Below are positions 40,463-48,803 of a stretch of 64,000 nt of DNA, piece by piece. Each line of letters begins with the position of its first letter. The stretch's first letter is position 1. Origin of the DNA: Candidatus Defluviilinea gracilis (lineage in GTDB: Bacteria > Chloroflexota > Anaerolineae > Anaerolineales > Villigracilaceae). The stretch covers positions 744,001 through 808,000 of the forward strand of contig JADJWS010000001.1 of NCBI GenBank assembly GCA_016716235.1, in the 5' to 3' direction. Both the position numbers and the translations under genes were made by a program. Under the pieces are notes generated by a model, which worked only from the letters and a program-made list of their open reading frames with translations, had not been told where the DNA came from and did not search any database.

Positions 40463-42577
40463 TTATTTTCTCGGCGCGGTCAGCACATTCGTCGCGGCCG
40501 ATTCATCCTTCGGGTACGACACGCGCGGATGGTGCGTGCCGCGCAAAATATTGACGAACGATTCGGTGATGATGCTCAGGTCGCGCAGGGTGAGTTGGGT
40601 GTTATCGAGTTGGCCTTGTTTTTGCGCGCTATCGATGGTGGATAACACGATCTTGCGCAGGTCTTCTTCGGTTTGCGGGCGTTCGGCGCGGGCGCGGGCT
40701 TCGGAACCGTCTGCCAGCATGAGCAGAGCCGATTCGCGCGAGCGCGGGCGCGGACCCGGGTAGCGAAAGTTGTCTTTATCCACTTTCGAGGCGTCTCCGC
40801 CGGCGGCTTCGACGGCTTTGTTGAATTGATAGCGCGTGATCATCGTGCCATGATGCTCGAGGATGAAATCGTCGATGCGGCGCGGCAGGCGATATTGGCG
40901 CGCCAGCGCGACGCCATCGGTGACGTGGGCAACGATGGTCGCCGAGGCTTGGGCGGGATCCATATCGTCGTGCGCGTTCATTTGTCCCTGCGGTTGGTTT
41001 TCGATGAAGAACATTGGGTTCATCGATTTGCCCACATCATGGAACAACGCGCCGACGCGGGTGAGCAGGGCGTCTGCGCCGATGAGTTCGGCTCCCTGTT
41101 CGGCGAGGTTCGCCACTTGCAAACTGTGCTGGTAGGTGCCGGGCGCGCTTCGTAAAAAGAATTGCAATAACGGCGAATCGGGACGCGAAATTTCGATGAG
41201 TTGCAACGCCGTAGTGAGACCGACCGTCTGCGCAAGGAAGTATTGCAATAATAGCGCGATGCTCGAGGAGGCAAGCCCGCTGATGATGGCGGCTCCGCTG
41301 AGTTCGAGCAAGCCAGCCCCATCCGTCGGGGTGAACGGGAGGCGGAAGGCGATCAACACGATGATGCCCGCCCAGGCAACGGCAATGCCCGCGCGGAAGA
41401 ACGTCCACACGCGCCGCGCCGCGCCAAGCACGAGCACGCCGGTCAGCGAGGTGACAAGGTAATACGGAAGCAGGTCTGGCGTGTTGGGCAGGGCGTATGG
41501 AGCCAGCAAAGCCATTGCCACTGAAAAGACGATGCCCACCTCCACGCCGAACATGGTGGCGATCAACAACCCCATGGCGGGCAGTGGAAAGGCATAGGAC
41601 ACCACGGTTCGATCGGGGATGGTTGCGCGCACTGCCACGATGAAGAAGATGAAGATCAACGCGACGGCAAGCAGGTTGCGCGCTTCGAGCAGGAATGCCA
41701 TGCGCCGCCGCGAAAAATATAAACGCACATACATGGCAACGATCAATACTAACGCGCCCGCGCCGAGATAATCCTGCCAGAGCGTCTCGGTCTTGATCAG
41801 TCCAAATTGTTCGAGCGCTTCGCGTTGGGCTGGCGTGATGATCTGCCCGCGCAAAACGATGATCTGCCCTACTTTATATTCCACAGTAATGGGCGCCACC
41901 GCGTCCATTGCGGACTGTTGGGCAGCTTCGGTCAATTCGGCGTTCAGCGCGCTATTCGGCTTGATAAAGACCGTTACCAATTCGGCAATCATGGCTACTT
42001 GTTCCTCGTCGAACGAGAAGCTGACCAGCGAAGGCACACTGCGCCGCACGGTATCCGCGTCCTGTTCGCGGATGCTCCGCCGCATGACCTGTTCGAGCAC
42101 GCTCAACGCTTCTCCTTTGATCGAATCCCAGCGGGCGGGCGTTAGCGCCAACACTTTTTCGATGGTCTCCGGTTGCAGGTTGAGTTCGCTCATCGAATCA
42201 AGGATGGAAAATTTTTGTTCGGCGATGAGCTCGTCGTTATCGCGGATGAGTGTGATCTGGGCAAGCGCGGCGCGGAGGCGGTCGGTCTGCTGGCGGGCGA
42301 TGGCGGGGTCCGGTGACGCGTACACCGGAGCGACAGCCTTCGCGGCGGCAAGACGCGCGTCTTCGGTGCGCGCTTTGCTTTCAAATTGCAGGGTGCGCGG
42401 GGCTTGATAATTGTTCGGGGAAACGTCTCCCGCTTGCAAACTGGTTGTGGCGGGGTTGATCAGCAACGGCAAAACGAGCGCGCCGTATGAGATGACGCTC
42501 GCAACCGCGAGCAGGGTAATTTGGAACGCGCGGATGCGCGGAGGCGTTTGCCGATGCCGCGCAGGAATGATCCCCAT
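40463..42577 (-). CDS. 7TM-HD family cyclic-dinucleotide phosphodiesterase-like protein (PgpH/YqfF type)
   Basis: A 704 aa membrane protein. One N-terminal helix (ITLLAVASVISYGALVLPLL) and a large extracytoplasmic 7TMR-HDED domain come first. About seven helices follow (residues 280-480, including FLLEARNLLAVALIFIFFIV). A cytoplasmic HD domain has GTYQHSLQVANLAEQGAEL, LFHDVGKSMNP and FILEHHGT. PgpH in Listeria hydrolyses c-di-AMP; that role is likely but not provable here, as no c-di-AMP synthase is in the window. Upstream of ybeY and dgkA. Confidence 0.92.
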   Translation of the reverse strand: MGIIPARHRQTPPRIRAFQITLLAVASVISYGALVLPLLINPATTSLQAGDVSPNNYQAPRTLQFESKARTEDARLAAAKAVAPVYASPDPAIARQQTDRLRAALAQITLIRDNDELIAEQKFSILDSMSELNLQPETIEKVLALTPARWDSIKGEALSVLEQVMRRSIREQDADTVRRSVPSLVSFSFDEEQVAMIAELVTVFIKPNSALNAELTEAAQQSAMDAVAPITVEYKVGQIIVLRGQIITPAQREALEQFGLIKTETLWQDYLGAGALVLIVAMYVRLYFSRRRMAFLLEARNLLAVALIFIFFIVAVRATIPDRTVVSYAFPLPAMGLLIATMFGVEVGIVFSVAMALLAPYALPNTPDLLPYYLVTSLTGVLVLGAARRVWTFFRAGIAVAWAGIIVLIAFRLPFTPTDGAGLLELSGAAIISGLASSSIALLLQYFLAQTVGLTTALQLIEISRPDSPLLQFFLRSAPGTYQHSLQVANLAEQGAELIGADALLTRVGALFHDVGKSMNPMFFIENQPQGQMNAHDDMDPAQASATIVAHVTDGVALARQYRLPRRIDDFILEHHGTMITRYQFNKAVEAAGGDASKVDKDNFRYPGPRPRSRESALLMLADGSEARARAERPQTEEDLRKIVLSTIDSAQKQGQLDNTQLTLRDLSIITESFVNILRGTHHPRVSYPKDESAATNVLTAPRK

Positions 42578-42595
42578 ATTAGTGCGGGTAGATCA

Positions 42596-42668
42596 GCCGC
42601 AGAGCCGCAAAGCCACGGAGAGTCTTGAATACAAATTCTCCGCGCTTCTCTGCGCGCTCTGCGGCAAC
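42596..42668. repeat. GCCGCAGAG...CTCTGCGGC inverted repeat
   Basis: GCCGCAGAGCCGCAAAGCCA on the left and CTCTGCGCGCTCTGCGGC on the right form a long imperfect palindrome between yqeY and the HD gene. Related in sequence to 19287-19352 and 50335-50402. Confidence 0.7.
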
Positions 42669-42684
42669 AAGAATTGACGTCATG

Positions 42685-43134
42685 TTACTTGGGTTGGAGG
42701 ATGTCCTTCACTGCCGCGCTAACCATGTCGTTTGGCGCGCGCCCCGCCACTTTGGGCATGAGAATTTTCATCACTTTGCCCATGTCGCCGGGACCCGCCG
42801 CGCCGGCTTCGGCAATGGCGGCTTGCACGAGCGCGCGCAATTCCTCGGCGGGCATGGCTTTCGGCAGGAAGACTTCGAGCACTTTGATCTCGGCTTCGTT
42901 GGCTTCGACCAGGTCGGAACGATTCGCTTTCTTCGCCTCCTCAATAGATTCGCGGCGGTTCTTCAATTCTTTTTGGAGTAAATTCATCACCGCCGCATCG
43001 TCGAGTTCGATGCGCTTATCCACTTCTACTTGCTTCACCGCGGCGAGCGCCATCCGCACCGTGCGTTTGCGAACTTCGTCTCCGCTCTTCATGGCGTCTT
43101 TCATGGATTCGTTGAGTTGCGTTTTGATTGTCAT
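42685..43134 (-). CDS. yqeY: GatB/YqeY domain protein
   Basis: A 149 aa soluble protein of the YqeY family, related to the tail of the GatB amidotransferase subunit and possibly tRNA-binding. The helical N-terminus (LNESMKDAMKSGDEVRKRTV) leads to EIKVLEVFLPKAMPAEELRA and MGKVMKILMPKVAGRAPNDM, all family features. Upstream, TATAAT lies 7 nt before the ATG, so the mRNA may be leaderless. Confidence 0.9.
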   Translation of the reverse strand: MTIKTQLNESMKDAMKSGDEVRKRTVRMALAAVKQVEVDKRIELDDAAVMNLLQKELKNRRESIEEAKKANRSDLVEANEAEIKVLEVFLPKAMPAEELRALVQAAIAEAGAAGPGDMGKVMKILMPKVAGRAPNDMVSAAVKDILQPK

Positions 43135-43141
43135 GGGGAGG

Positions 43142-43147
43142 ATTATA
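43142..43147 (-). promoter_or_regulatory. -10 box TATAAT 7 nt before yqeY start (leaderless type)
   Basis: Minus-strand TATAAT (complement 43142-43147) with the sequence CCTCCCC before the ATG at 43134. Confidence 0.55.
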
Positions 43148-43161
43148 TCTTGAAATGAAAA

Positions 43162-43791
43162 TCATTTCCTCGTCCCGGTGAGCGCGGTGGTAATCCCCAA
43201 CGCCACATAGACCAAACCCGCAAAGTATCGACCGCCGGTTTGGAATCTCTGGTTGCCGCGCAATTGATCGGCAAATGCACTGATTGCCAGCGCGTACAGG
43301 CTGTCTGTGACGATTGCCAGCGCGACAAAGATCAAGCCGAGCAGAAGGTTTTGCGCGATGACATTTCCACGCGCGGGGTCCACGAATTGCGGAAGGAAAG
43401 CGAAGAAGAACAACGCGGTCTTTGGGTTGAGGATGTTCACCGCCACTCCCTGCCAGTAGATTTGATGGAGGCTGTCCTGTTTAATTTCCTCGTCTGCCGC
43501 TTGTTCCGGTGAACGTAATTTGCGGATGCCGAGATAGATCAAATATCCCGCGCCGAGGTACTTCACCACATCGAACGCCAGCGCGGACGAAAGCAGGATC
43601 GCGGAAAGCCCCAGCCCGGCGGCGACCGCCTGGATCAAGTTCGCCGTTTCGATGGCAAGCACAGAGACCAGCCCGGCGGCGCGTCCCTGACTGGCGCTAC
43701 GGGCAGTGATGTACAACACAGCCGGTCCTGGCACGAGGAGCAGGGCAACCGCCGCGACAATGAATAATGAGAGTTTGGATGGATCGATCAT
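43162..43791 (-). CDS. LysE/RhtB family amino acid exporter
   Basis: A 209 aa protein with six predicted helices. The family pattern is clear: LLLVPGPAVLYITARSASQG at the N-terminus, KYLGAGYLIYLGIRKLRSP near residue 75, NPKTALFFFAFLPQFVDP near 122. Such proteins export amino acids or their analogues. Substrate unknown. 14 nt behind the yqeY promoter, on the same strand. Confidence 0.92.
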   Translation of the reverse strand: MIDPSKLSLFIVAAVALLLVPGPAVLYITARSASQGRAAGLVSVLAIETANLIQAVAAGLGLSAILLSSALAFDVVKYLGAGYLIYLGIRKLRSPEQAADEEIKQDSLHQIYWQGVAVNILNPKTALFFFAFLPQFVDPARGNVIAQNLLLGLIFVALAIVTDSLYALAISAFADQLRGNQRFQTGGRYFAGLVYVALGITTALTGTRK

Positions 43792-44257
43792 GGTGTCTAC
43801 CTGCCTGACAGTTTTAAAAATGTGCCGCAGATGCGCGTTGAAGACGCTGATAAAACTTTTTTGGCTCTACCGTTTTTAACGGGAAACCATTTTTCAAACA
43901 CAAAGGACACGACGGTCACAAAGGAAAAACACAAGGAATCTAGGCTCTTTTCCCCCCTTTGTGTCGCTTCGACGAACTCAGCGCAAGACTTTGTGTCCTT
44001 CGTGGTGAGGCTCTTTCCCGTTGATTACGGGGCACCCACTTTTTTCAATTTGTTCTTTAGGACTTACGCAGTTGAACCTGTTGCGCCGTAGTTGCACTGC
44101 GGCGACGGCAGTACAACTGCCCGCCAACTGTGTAAGCCCTGACTCTCTCAGGTGGCTCGTCATGGTGTTTCTGTTTCCTTCTGAAATTTTCGACGAGGCG
44201 GAGGCTCCCCGCCTTTGGGCGGCGGGAGGGAACCAGAGGCGGGATCAGAGCCCGCCC
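43792..44257. other. Gene-free spacer filled with inverted repeats
   Basis: Contents: an imperfect inverted repeat of CACAAAGGACACGACGGTCA and CTTTGTGTCCTTCGTGGTG (about 43896-44014), the GGACTTACGCAGTTG element (44059-44140), and a GC-rich hairpin (GGCTCCCCGCC...GGCGGGAGG, 44204-44231). Open frames crossing it are repeat-derived. Confidence 0.7.
44059..44140. repeat. GGACTTACGCAGTTG element, copy B (complete)
   Basis: An 82 bp element. The left end AGGACTTACGCAGTTG and the right end CAACTGTGTAAGCCCT are inverted repeats with 14 of 16 matches. The interior GTAGTTGCACTGCGGCGACG and its pairing arm give a second stem. The complement of its right two thirds is copy A at 32371-32426. It resembles a miniature inverted-repeat element with no coding capacity. 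Confidence 0.8.
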
Positions 44258-44887
44258 TTATGCGCCCATAAACAATGACCGTAATTCTTTTGGCAAACCG
44301 GACATCGTCTTTTCGTATTCGATACGCGTGCGTTTGATGGCGGCTTGCATGGCGTATTCGAATTTGAATCCCTGCTCGGGCGAATCGAGGTTCATCCACG
44401 CGTGCGAATCGCGCGGAATGAGAGGCAGAACGTGAGCGCGAAGCCCTTTGATAAAGTACAACAACTCGAGCGGATTGTACGTCTTGCCGGAGCGCAGGTG
44501 GGGGCTGTGGAGCAGGTCTGGGGAAACTGGATCAATTTCACTCGGCGGAGGAGGCGTTTTTCCGTCAAAGCGATTCAGCCACAGGGTGATGTAATTCGAA
44601 TGGGCGTAGAAATCCTGAAACGAGTGAGACATCCGCCCGAACGCCCGCCACGCCGAGACAGGGTCGTTGTTTTGAAGCGCCGAGACGACCAGCGCGCGTT
44701 GCTTCTCGATGTAGGCGTCGGTTTTCGCAAAGGAATTATTGTCGCAATGAAATTCATCGTGACCGAAAAAGCCGGTGAAGAATTGGTCTTGCTTGATGTT
44801 GGCGGTAGCCATCATCCCAAGCGGGCGCGGACCGATGGAATCGCTGAGCGCTTCAACGATGATTTCGATGTGGTATTCAGTGAGCAT
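44258..44887 (-). CDS. HET-C/zinc phospholipase C-like protein
   Basis: A 209 aa protein, mostly helical, with AFGRMSHSFQDFYAHSNYITLWL near residue 95. The H-S-x-Q-D-F-Y-A-H-S-N motif is typical of the HET-C/NC and VWA7-type proteins, where His and Asp form a metal site like that of phospholipase C. Other candidates for ligands are FGHDEFHC near residue 43 and HSPHLRSG. No signal peptide. A role in membrane or lipid hydrolysis is inference. It is divergent from pduO, with back-to-back TATAAT boxes between. Confidence 0.65.
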   Translation of the reverse strand: MLTEYHIEIIVEALSDSIGPRPLGMMATANIKQDQFFTGFFGHDEFHCDNNSFAKTDAYIEKQRALVVSALQNNDPVSAWRAFGRMSHSFQDFYAHSNYITLWLNRFDGKTPPPPSEIDPVSPDLLHSPHLRSGKTYNPLELLYFIKGLRAHVLPLIPRDSHAWMNLDSPEQGFKFEYAMQAAIKRTRIEYEKTMSGLPKELRSLFMGA

Positions 44888-44894
44888 TCGTCCG

Positions 44895-44912
44895 ATTATA
44901 AGCGGTTATAAT
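44895..44912. promoter_or_regulatory. Back-to-back leaderless promoters
   Basis: Minus-strand TATAAT at 44895-44900, 7 nt before the ATG at 44887, and plus-strand TATAAT at 44907-44912, 6 nt before the ATG at 44919. The two -10 boxes are 6 bp apart and their -35 regions must lie within the opposite gene's start. No Shine-Dalgarno on either side. Confidence 0.65.
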
Positions 44913-44918
44913 GCCGCC

Positions 44919-45461
44919 ATGAGATTTTATACGACCACTGGCGATGACGGCACAACGGGCTTGCTCGGCGAAGGACGCGTGACGAAATATCACGCGCGTA
45001 TCGAAGCCGTTGGCACATTAGATGAATCGACCGCCGCCCTGGGGCTGGCGCGCGCGCAATGTTTGGACCCGCGCTCGGGCAAGATCATTTTGGACGCGCA
45101 ACGCGATTTATACAAGATCATGGCAGAGGTGGCGGCAACGCCGGAGAATGCGGAAAAATTCCGCATGATCGACGCCTCGCGCGTGACGTGGCTCGAAGAA
45201 CAGACCGATGCGATCAGCGAGACTATCGAAATGCCAAAGGAATTTATTTTGCCCGGCGATTCGCTGGCGGGCGCGGCATTGTCGCTGGCGCGCGCCATCG
45301 TCCGCCGCGCCGAACGCCGCGTGGTGGAATTGCGCGACGAGCAGGAAGTGTCGAACCCCGAGTTGCAGAGGTATTTGAATCGCTTGTCGTCGTTATGTTT
45401 TGTGTTGGAGTTGTTGGAAAATAAAGCGGCGGGGCATCAGACAACGCTGGCAAAAGAATAA
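44919..45461 (+). CDS. Cob(I)yrinic acid a,c-diamide adenosyltransferase, PduO type
   Basis: A 180 aa enzyme that transfers the adenosyl group of ATP to cob(I)alamin. TTTGDDGTTGLLGEGRVTK is the ATP-binding N-terminal motif, FILPGDSLAGAALSLARAIVRRAER is the central conserved helix, and NRLSSLCFVLELL is near the C-terminus. Full length. Start at the ATG at 44919 fits the conserved MRFYT opening. The longer frame is an artefact running through the divergent promoter. Confidence 0.94.
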   Translation: MRFYTTTGDDGTTGLLGEGRVTKYHARIEAVGTLDESTAALGLARAQCLDPRSGKIILDAQRDLYKIMAEVAATPENAEKFRMIDASRVTWLEEQTDAISETIEMPKEFILPGDSLAGAALSLARAIVRRAERRVVELRDEQEVSNPELQRYLNRLSSLCFVLELLENKAAGHQTTLAKE

Positions 45462-45560
45462 ATTCATTTTTTGAACCGCAAAGCGCGCGAAGATCGCAAA
45501 GTTTTAAAAGATTTTCTTTGTGCAGTGAGGTATCCTTGCGGTATTTTTAGATTGGAGCAC

Positions 45561-46259
45561 ATGACCGGCACTTTTCTCAACATCGCAACCGTTCTCATCG
45601 GCGGGATGATCGGCTTGCTCTTCGGCGCGCGCATCCCTGAAAAGTTAAAAGCCACTGTGATAGCAGGCATGGGTCTTTTTACGGCGGCAATGGGATTGCA
45701 AATGTTTATGGAGACAAAGAACCCGCTCATTGTGTTGGGCGCGTTATTGATCGGCACGTTGTTGGGGGAATGGATCAGGATCGAAGACGGCTTGCATAAC
45801 TTCGGAAAATTTCTCGAACAGCGATTTTCCAAGGAAGGCGATGACGGCTCGAACAAGTTCGTGCGCGGATTTTTGACCGCGTCGCTGTTGTTCTGCGTGG
45901 GACCGATGACCATCCTCGGTTCGATCCAGGACGGGTTGACCGGCGACTACAACCTGTTGGCGGTGAAGTCGGTGTTGGATGGATTCGCGTCCATGGCGTT
46001 CGCCTCCACGCTGGGGGCGGGCGTGTTGTTCTCGACCATCGTGATCTTCGTTTTTCAGGGCGGGGTCAGTTTGTTCGCGGCGCAATTGAACGCAATTGCG
46101 ACGCCGATCATGATGGGCGAACTATCGGCGACAGGCGGTGTGATTTTGCTGGGGTTGGCGATCAGCAGTCTGTTGGAGATCAAAAAGATCCGCGTGGGGA
46201 ATATGTTGCCGGCGCTTGCCGTCGCGCCAATCATTGTGTGGGGATTGTCGCTATTCTAA
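45561..46259 (+). CDS. DUF554 family membrane protein
   Basis: A 232 aa protein with six to seven helices (NIATVLIGGMIGLLFGARI, LIVLGALLIGTLLGEWIRIE, FLTASLLFCVGPMTILGSIQ). The FCVGPMTILGS and KSVLDGFASMAFASTLG segments are typical of DUF554/YdfK proteins, transporters with unknown substrate. Start at the ATG at 45561 is preceded by GGAG; the longer frame translates a CGCAAAGCGCGCGAAGATCG-type repeat. It follows pduO by about 100 nt. Confidence 0.9.
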   Translation: MTGTFLNIATVLIGGMIGLLFGARIPEKLKATVIAGMGLFTAAMGLQMFMETKNPLIVLGALLIGTLLGEWIRIEDGLHNFGKFLEQRFSKEGDDGSNKFVRGFLTASLLFCVGPMTILGSIQDGLTGDYNLLAVKSVLDGFASMAFASTLGAGVLFSTIVIFVFQGGVSLFAAQLNAIATPIMMGELSATGGVILLGLAISSLLEIKKIRVGNMLPALAVAPIIVWGLSLF

Positions 46260-46261
46260 CG

Positions 46262-47116
46262 TCACCCGTACAATGCAATCATAAAAACTCCCGTAAAAAT
46301 GACAAGCGCGCCGATCACGCGGACAGCCCCCATCCGCTCGTTCAACAGCCACCAGCCTGCCAGCGCGCCGAAAACCACGCTCACTTCCCTGACCGCGCCG
46401 GCGTAACTCAGCGGGGCAATGGAATAGGCATATACCGCCATCAAATATGCCAGCACGCCCAGCACGCCCGCTAATGGAACACGGACGGGCTGTTTCACCA
46501 AGACCTCCCTAATGCGCGCCCAGCCGTATTGTCGAAACACGAACGGGGAGATGACGAACGGCACCAGCGCGAACATCGCCATCACATACGGCAAGGCATA
46601 TCCGTTCTTTACGGCGCTCCCGTCGATGGTGGAGTAGATCGAGATCAACAAGGCAATGAACAAAGCCACCGCCACACCTTTGAAGTGAACACGCGTCACA
46701 TGCGCCTGCGTGAGGGCGTTGACCCCGATGATTACCAACCCGCCGATGATGAACGCCAGCCCAACGACCCCTCCCATTTTTAGCGATTCGCTCAGGAACA
46801 GGAACGACCATAACGCAATGAAGGCGGGCGCCGCTCCGCGCGCCACAGGATAGATCAACGAAAAATCGTTATCGTGATACGCATACGAGAGGCTGATAAA
46901 GTACGCCACTTCGACGCACACGCTGACGACGGCAAAGATCCACATTCCGCGCGGGGGCAAGCCAGTGAAGAACAAGGCAACGAAAGCGAACATGCCGCCG
47001 AAGGTCACCATCCAAAAGGTGACGATGTATTTGTCTTGCGATTGTTTGATGAGGAGATTCCAGACGGTATGAAGGACCGCGCTGACCAATAAAATGGAGA
47101 TGGCAAAAAGAGACAT
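46262..47116 (-). CDS. EamA/DMT superfamily transporter
   Basis: A 284 aa protein with ten predicted helices in two EamA repeats (AISILLVSAVLHTVWNLLIK and LADSLKM-like second half at VALFIALLISIYSTIDGSAV). SLIYPVARGAAPAFIALWSF is the classical end of the first repeat. Probable exporter of a small metabolite. Converges with the DUF554 gene, 2 nt between the stops. The upstream ATG at 47137 is less likely; a TACATT box lies 9 nt before the 47116 start. Confidence 0.85.
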   Translation of the reverse strand: MSLFAISILLVSAVLHTVWNLLIKQSQDKYIVTFWMVTFGGMFAFVALFFTGLPPRGMWIFAVVSVCVEVAYFISLSYAYHDNDFSLIYPVARGAAPAFIALWSFLFLSESLKMGGVVGLAFIIGGLVIIGVNALTQAHVTRVHFKGVAVALFIALLISIYSTIDGSAVKNGYALPYVMAMFALVPFVISPFVFRQYGWARIREVLVKQPVRVPLAGVLGVLAYLMAVYAYSIAPLSYAGAVREVSVVFGALAGWWLLNERMGAVRVIGALVIFTGVFMIALYG

Positions 47117-47156
47117 GGCTGGACGAATGTACCACAAAAGTGACTATGCCAAATAG

Positions 47157-47185
47157 TTGCTTTTTATTCATCGGTTGCGTATACT
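47157..47185 (+). promoter_or_regulatory. Promoter of the lipoprotein gene
   Basis: TTGCTT (47157-47162), 17 nt spacer, TATACT (47180-47185), about 20 nt before the start site region of the gene at 47212. Confidence 0.75.
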
Positions 47186-47211
47186 TACAAAAAACCGAAT
47201 TGGAGGATTCG

Positions 47212-48003
47212 ATGAAACCACTGAAACCCTTATTTTTCCTGACCGCGTTCGTTCTGATCGTGGGTCTGGCTTGCGGCGGCAGTAGCGATACGCCTACACA
47301 GCCCCCCCAACCGCCGACCAACCCGCCGCAACAGCAAGACCCAACGCAACCGCCGCCCCCGCCCCAGGCAACCGATACCCAAGCCGCGCCCACAGAGCCG
47401 CCGGTTCAACCTGCGAGCCAATTCTTCACCGAAGAATTCGATTCTCCGCTTTCAAATGATTGGTCCATCCTCACCGTGACCGGGTCCGAAGCCGCAGACC
47501 CCGACAAGGTCACTGTGGAAGCCGAGAATGGAAAACTGGTCTGGAATTTCGATAGTGAGCAGGTCTACTACTACCTATTCTATGGCGCCTTTGACTACGA
47601 AGATGTGACCCTGGAAGTGCGCGCCGATAACCGAGGCAAGAATACCAACTCGGTGAGCCTGATCTGCCGCTACGACCCGGAAGTAGGCTGGTACGAGTTC
47701 AATATCGATAACGGCGGCTTATATAACATCCTATACGCCGAAGTCGACAAGAACGGCGATATCGGCTACAACCTGATCACCAACGGCGGTTCGAATGCCA
47801 TCAAACAGGGCAAGGATGTCAATGAGTATTCGATCACCTGCAAAGGTGATGAATTATCGTTGAGCATCAACGGCGATGAAGTGAACTCCATCACGGAAAA
47901 GAAATATGCCCTGCGAAGCGGGCAGGTCGGCATTTCTGTGTCCGCGTTCAATGTGTTGCCGATCATCATTGAAATGGATTGGATCAAGGTCAGCGAGCCG
48001 TAG
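47212..48003 (+). CDS. Lipoprotein with sandwich domain like the kinase ectodomain
   Basis: A 263 aa lipoprotein: signal LFFLTAFVLIVGLACGGSS with Cys21, a Pro/Gln/Thr linker to about residue 65, and a beta-rich domain opening FFTEEFDSPLSNDWSILT. YDPEVGWYEFNIDNGGLYNI, LSLSINGDEVNSI and MDWIKVSEP follow. The layout (EFD..DW start, YxF-x-I..G core, x-DW/DD-x-I end) matches the ectodomain of the kinase at 32572. GGAGG lies 6 nt before the ATG. Function unknown; ligand binding is likely. Confidence 0.8.
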   Translation: MKPLKPLFFLTAFVLIVGLACGGSSDTPTQPPQPPTNPPQQQDPTQPPPPPQATDTQAAPTEPPVQPASQFFTEEFDSPLSNDWSILTVTGSEAADPDKVTVEAENGKLVWNFDSEQVYYYLFYGAFDYEDVTLEVRADNRGKNTNSVSLICRYDPEVGWYEFNIDNGGLYNILYAEVDKNGDIGYNLITNGGSNAIKQGKDVNEYSITCKGDELSLSINGDEVNSITEKKYALRSGQVGISVSAFNVLPIIIEMDWIKVSEP

Positions 48004-48020
48004 ACAATAGGCATGGAAAC

Positions 48021-48056
48021 AAAAACTCCGAGTTCTTGAAGAACTCGGAGTTTTTT
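48021..48056. terminator. Bidirectional intrinsic terminator
   Basis: AACTCCGAGTTCTTGAAGAA continues into CTCGGAGTT as a perfect hairpin, with T runs on the plus side and complementary A runs on the other. It serves the lipoprotein gene and, on the minus strand, the short-chain reductase gene. Confidence 0.92.
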
Positions 48057-48723
48057 AATACAACGGTATCCTCGCGCCCGTTATTTTCGACGCTTCCTCT
48101 GAGAACAGATACACCATCGCGGCGACAATCTCATCGGGCGTTGTGCCTGTGCCTTTGTTATCCACATCAATGGCTTTCACCTGGATGATGTTCGCGGTGA
48201 CGTTGGACTCTTTCAGTTCCGCCGCCAGCGTGAGCATGAGAGTCTCCTGCGCGGCTTTCGCGGCGGTGTACGCGCCTCGCTTCGCCACCGGATTGGGAAC
48301 TGTGGACGGCGAAACAGTGATGACCCGCCCCCAGCCGCTTTTGGCGAGCAGAGGCATGAACGCTTGGAATAAATGGAACGTCGTCTCCACGTGCTGACCG
48401 AACATGGAGTTGAAATCGTCCACGCTGGTTTCGGGGATCGTCTTGCCGCCGAGCCAGCCGCCGACGAGATGGATCAACCCGTGCACCCCGCCGAACTTGG
48501 CAAAGACAGCCTCCCCTGCGGAATGAACCGCCTGTCCGTCGCGCAGATCAACCGCCGAGGCGAGGAGTCGCTCGCTCGGCAGATTCAACTCGCGGGCGAG
48601 GGAATCCAATTTACTTGAATCGTGGGCGAGCAATACCAATGAATCTCCGCGCGCGGCGAATGCGCGCGCGGTTTTAATTCCAAGCGCGCCGGTGGCGCCG
48701 GTGATAACGATTGTTTTACTCAT
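48055..48723 (-). CDS. Short-chain dehydrogenase/reductase
   Basis: A 222 aa NAD(P)-dependent oxidoreductase with the classical fold. ITGATGALGIKTARAFAARG is the TGxxxGxG loop, LIHLVGGWLGG replaces the usual NNAG, VITVSPS carries the catalytic Ser, and KRGAYTAAKAAQ is the Y-x-x-x-K pair near residue 150. Substrate unknown. Between two minus-strand genes, behind a hairpin at 48737. Confidence 0.9.
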   Translation of the reverse strand: MSKTIVITGATGALGIKTARAFAARGDSLVLLAHDSSKLDSLARELNLPSERLLASAVDLRDGQAVHSAGEAVFAKFGGVHGLIHLVGGWLGGKTIPETSVDDFNSMFGQHVETTFHLFQAFMPLLAKSGWGRVITVSPSTVPNPVAKRGAYTAAKAAQETLMLTLAAELKESNVTANIIQVKAIDVDNKGTGTTPDEIVAAMVYLFSEEASKITGARIPLY

Positions 48724-48736
48724 TGTTCATATCCAC

Positions 48737-48790
48737 CGTCCCGCAGGTTTCTTCGAAGACTTCAACTTGCGCAACCCAACCTGCGGGACG
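48737..48790. repeat. CGTCCCGCAGGTT hairpin
   Basis: Perfect 13 bp arms at 48737-48749 and 48778-48790 between ribA and the short-chain reductase. Same type as 19213-19264. Confidence 0.8.
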
Positions 48791-48803
48791 TTTGTGTAAT
48801 AGG

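Noticed and set aside
43822..44091. An 89-codon plus-strand frame
   Set aside because: It is a translation of intergenic inverted repeats, has no ribosome site and no plausible domain.
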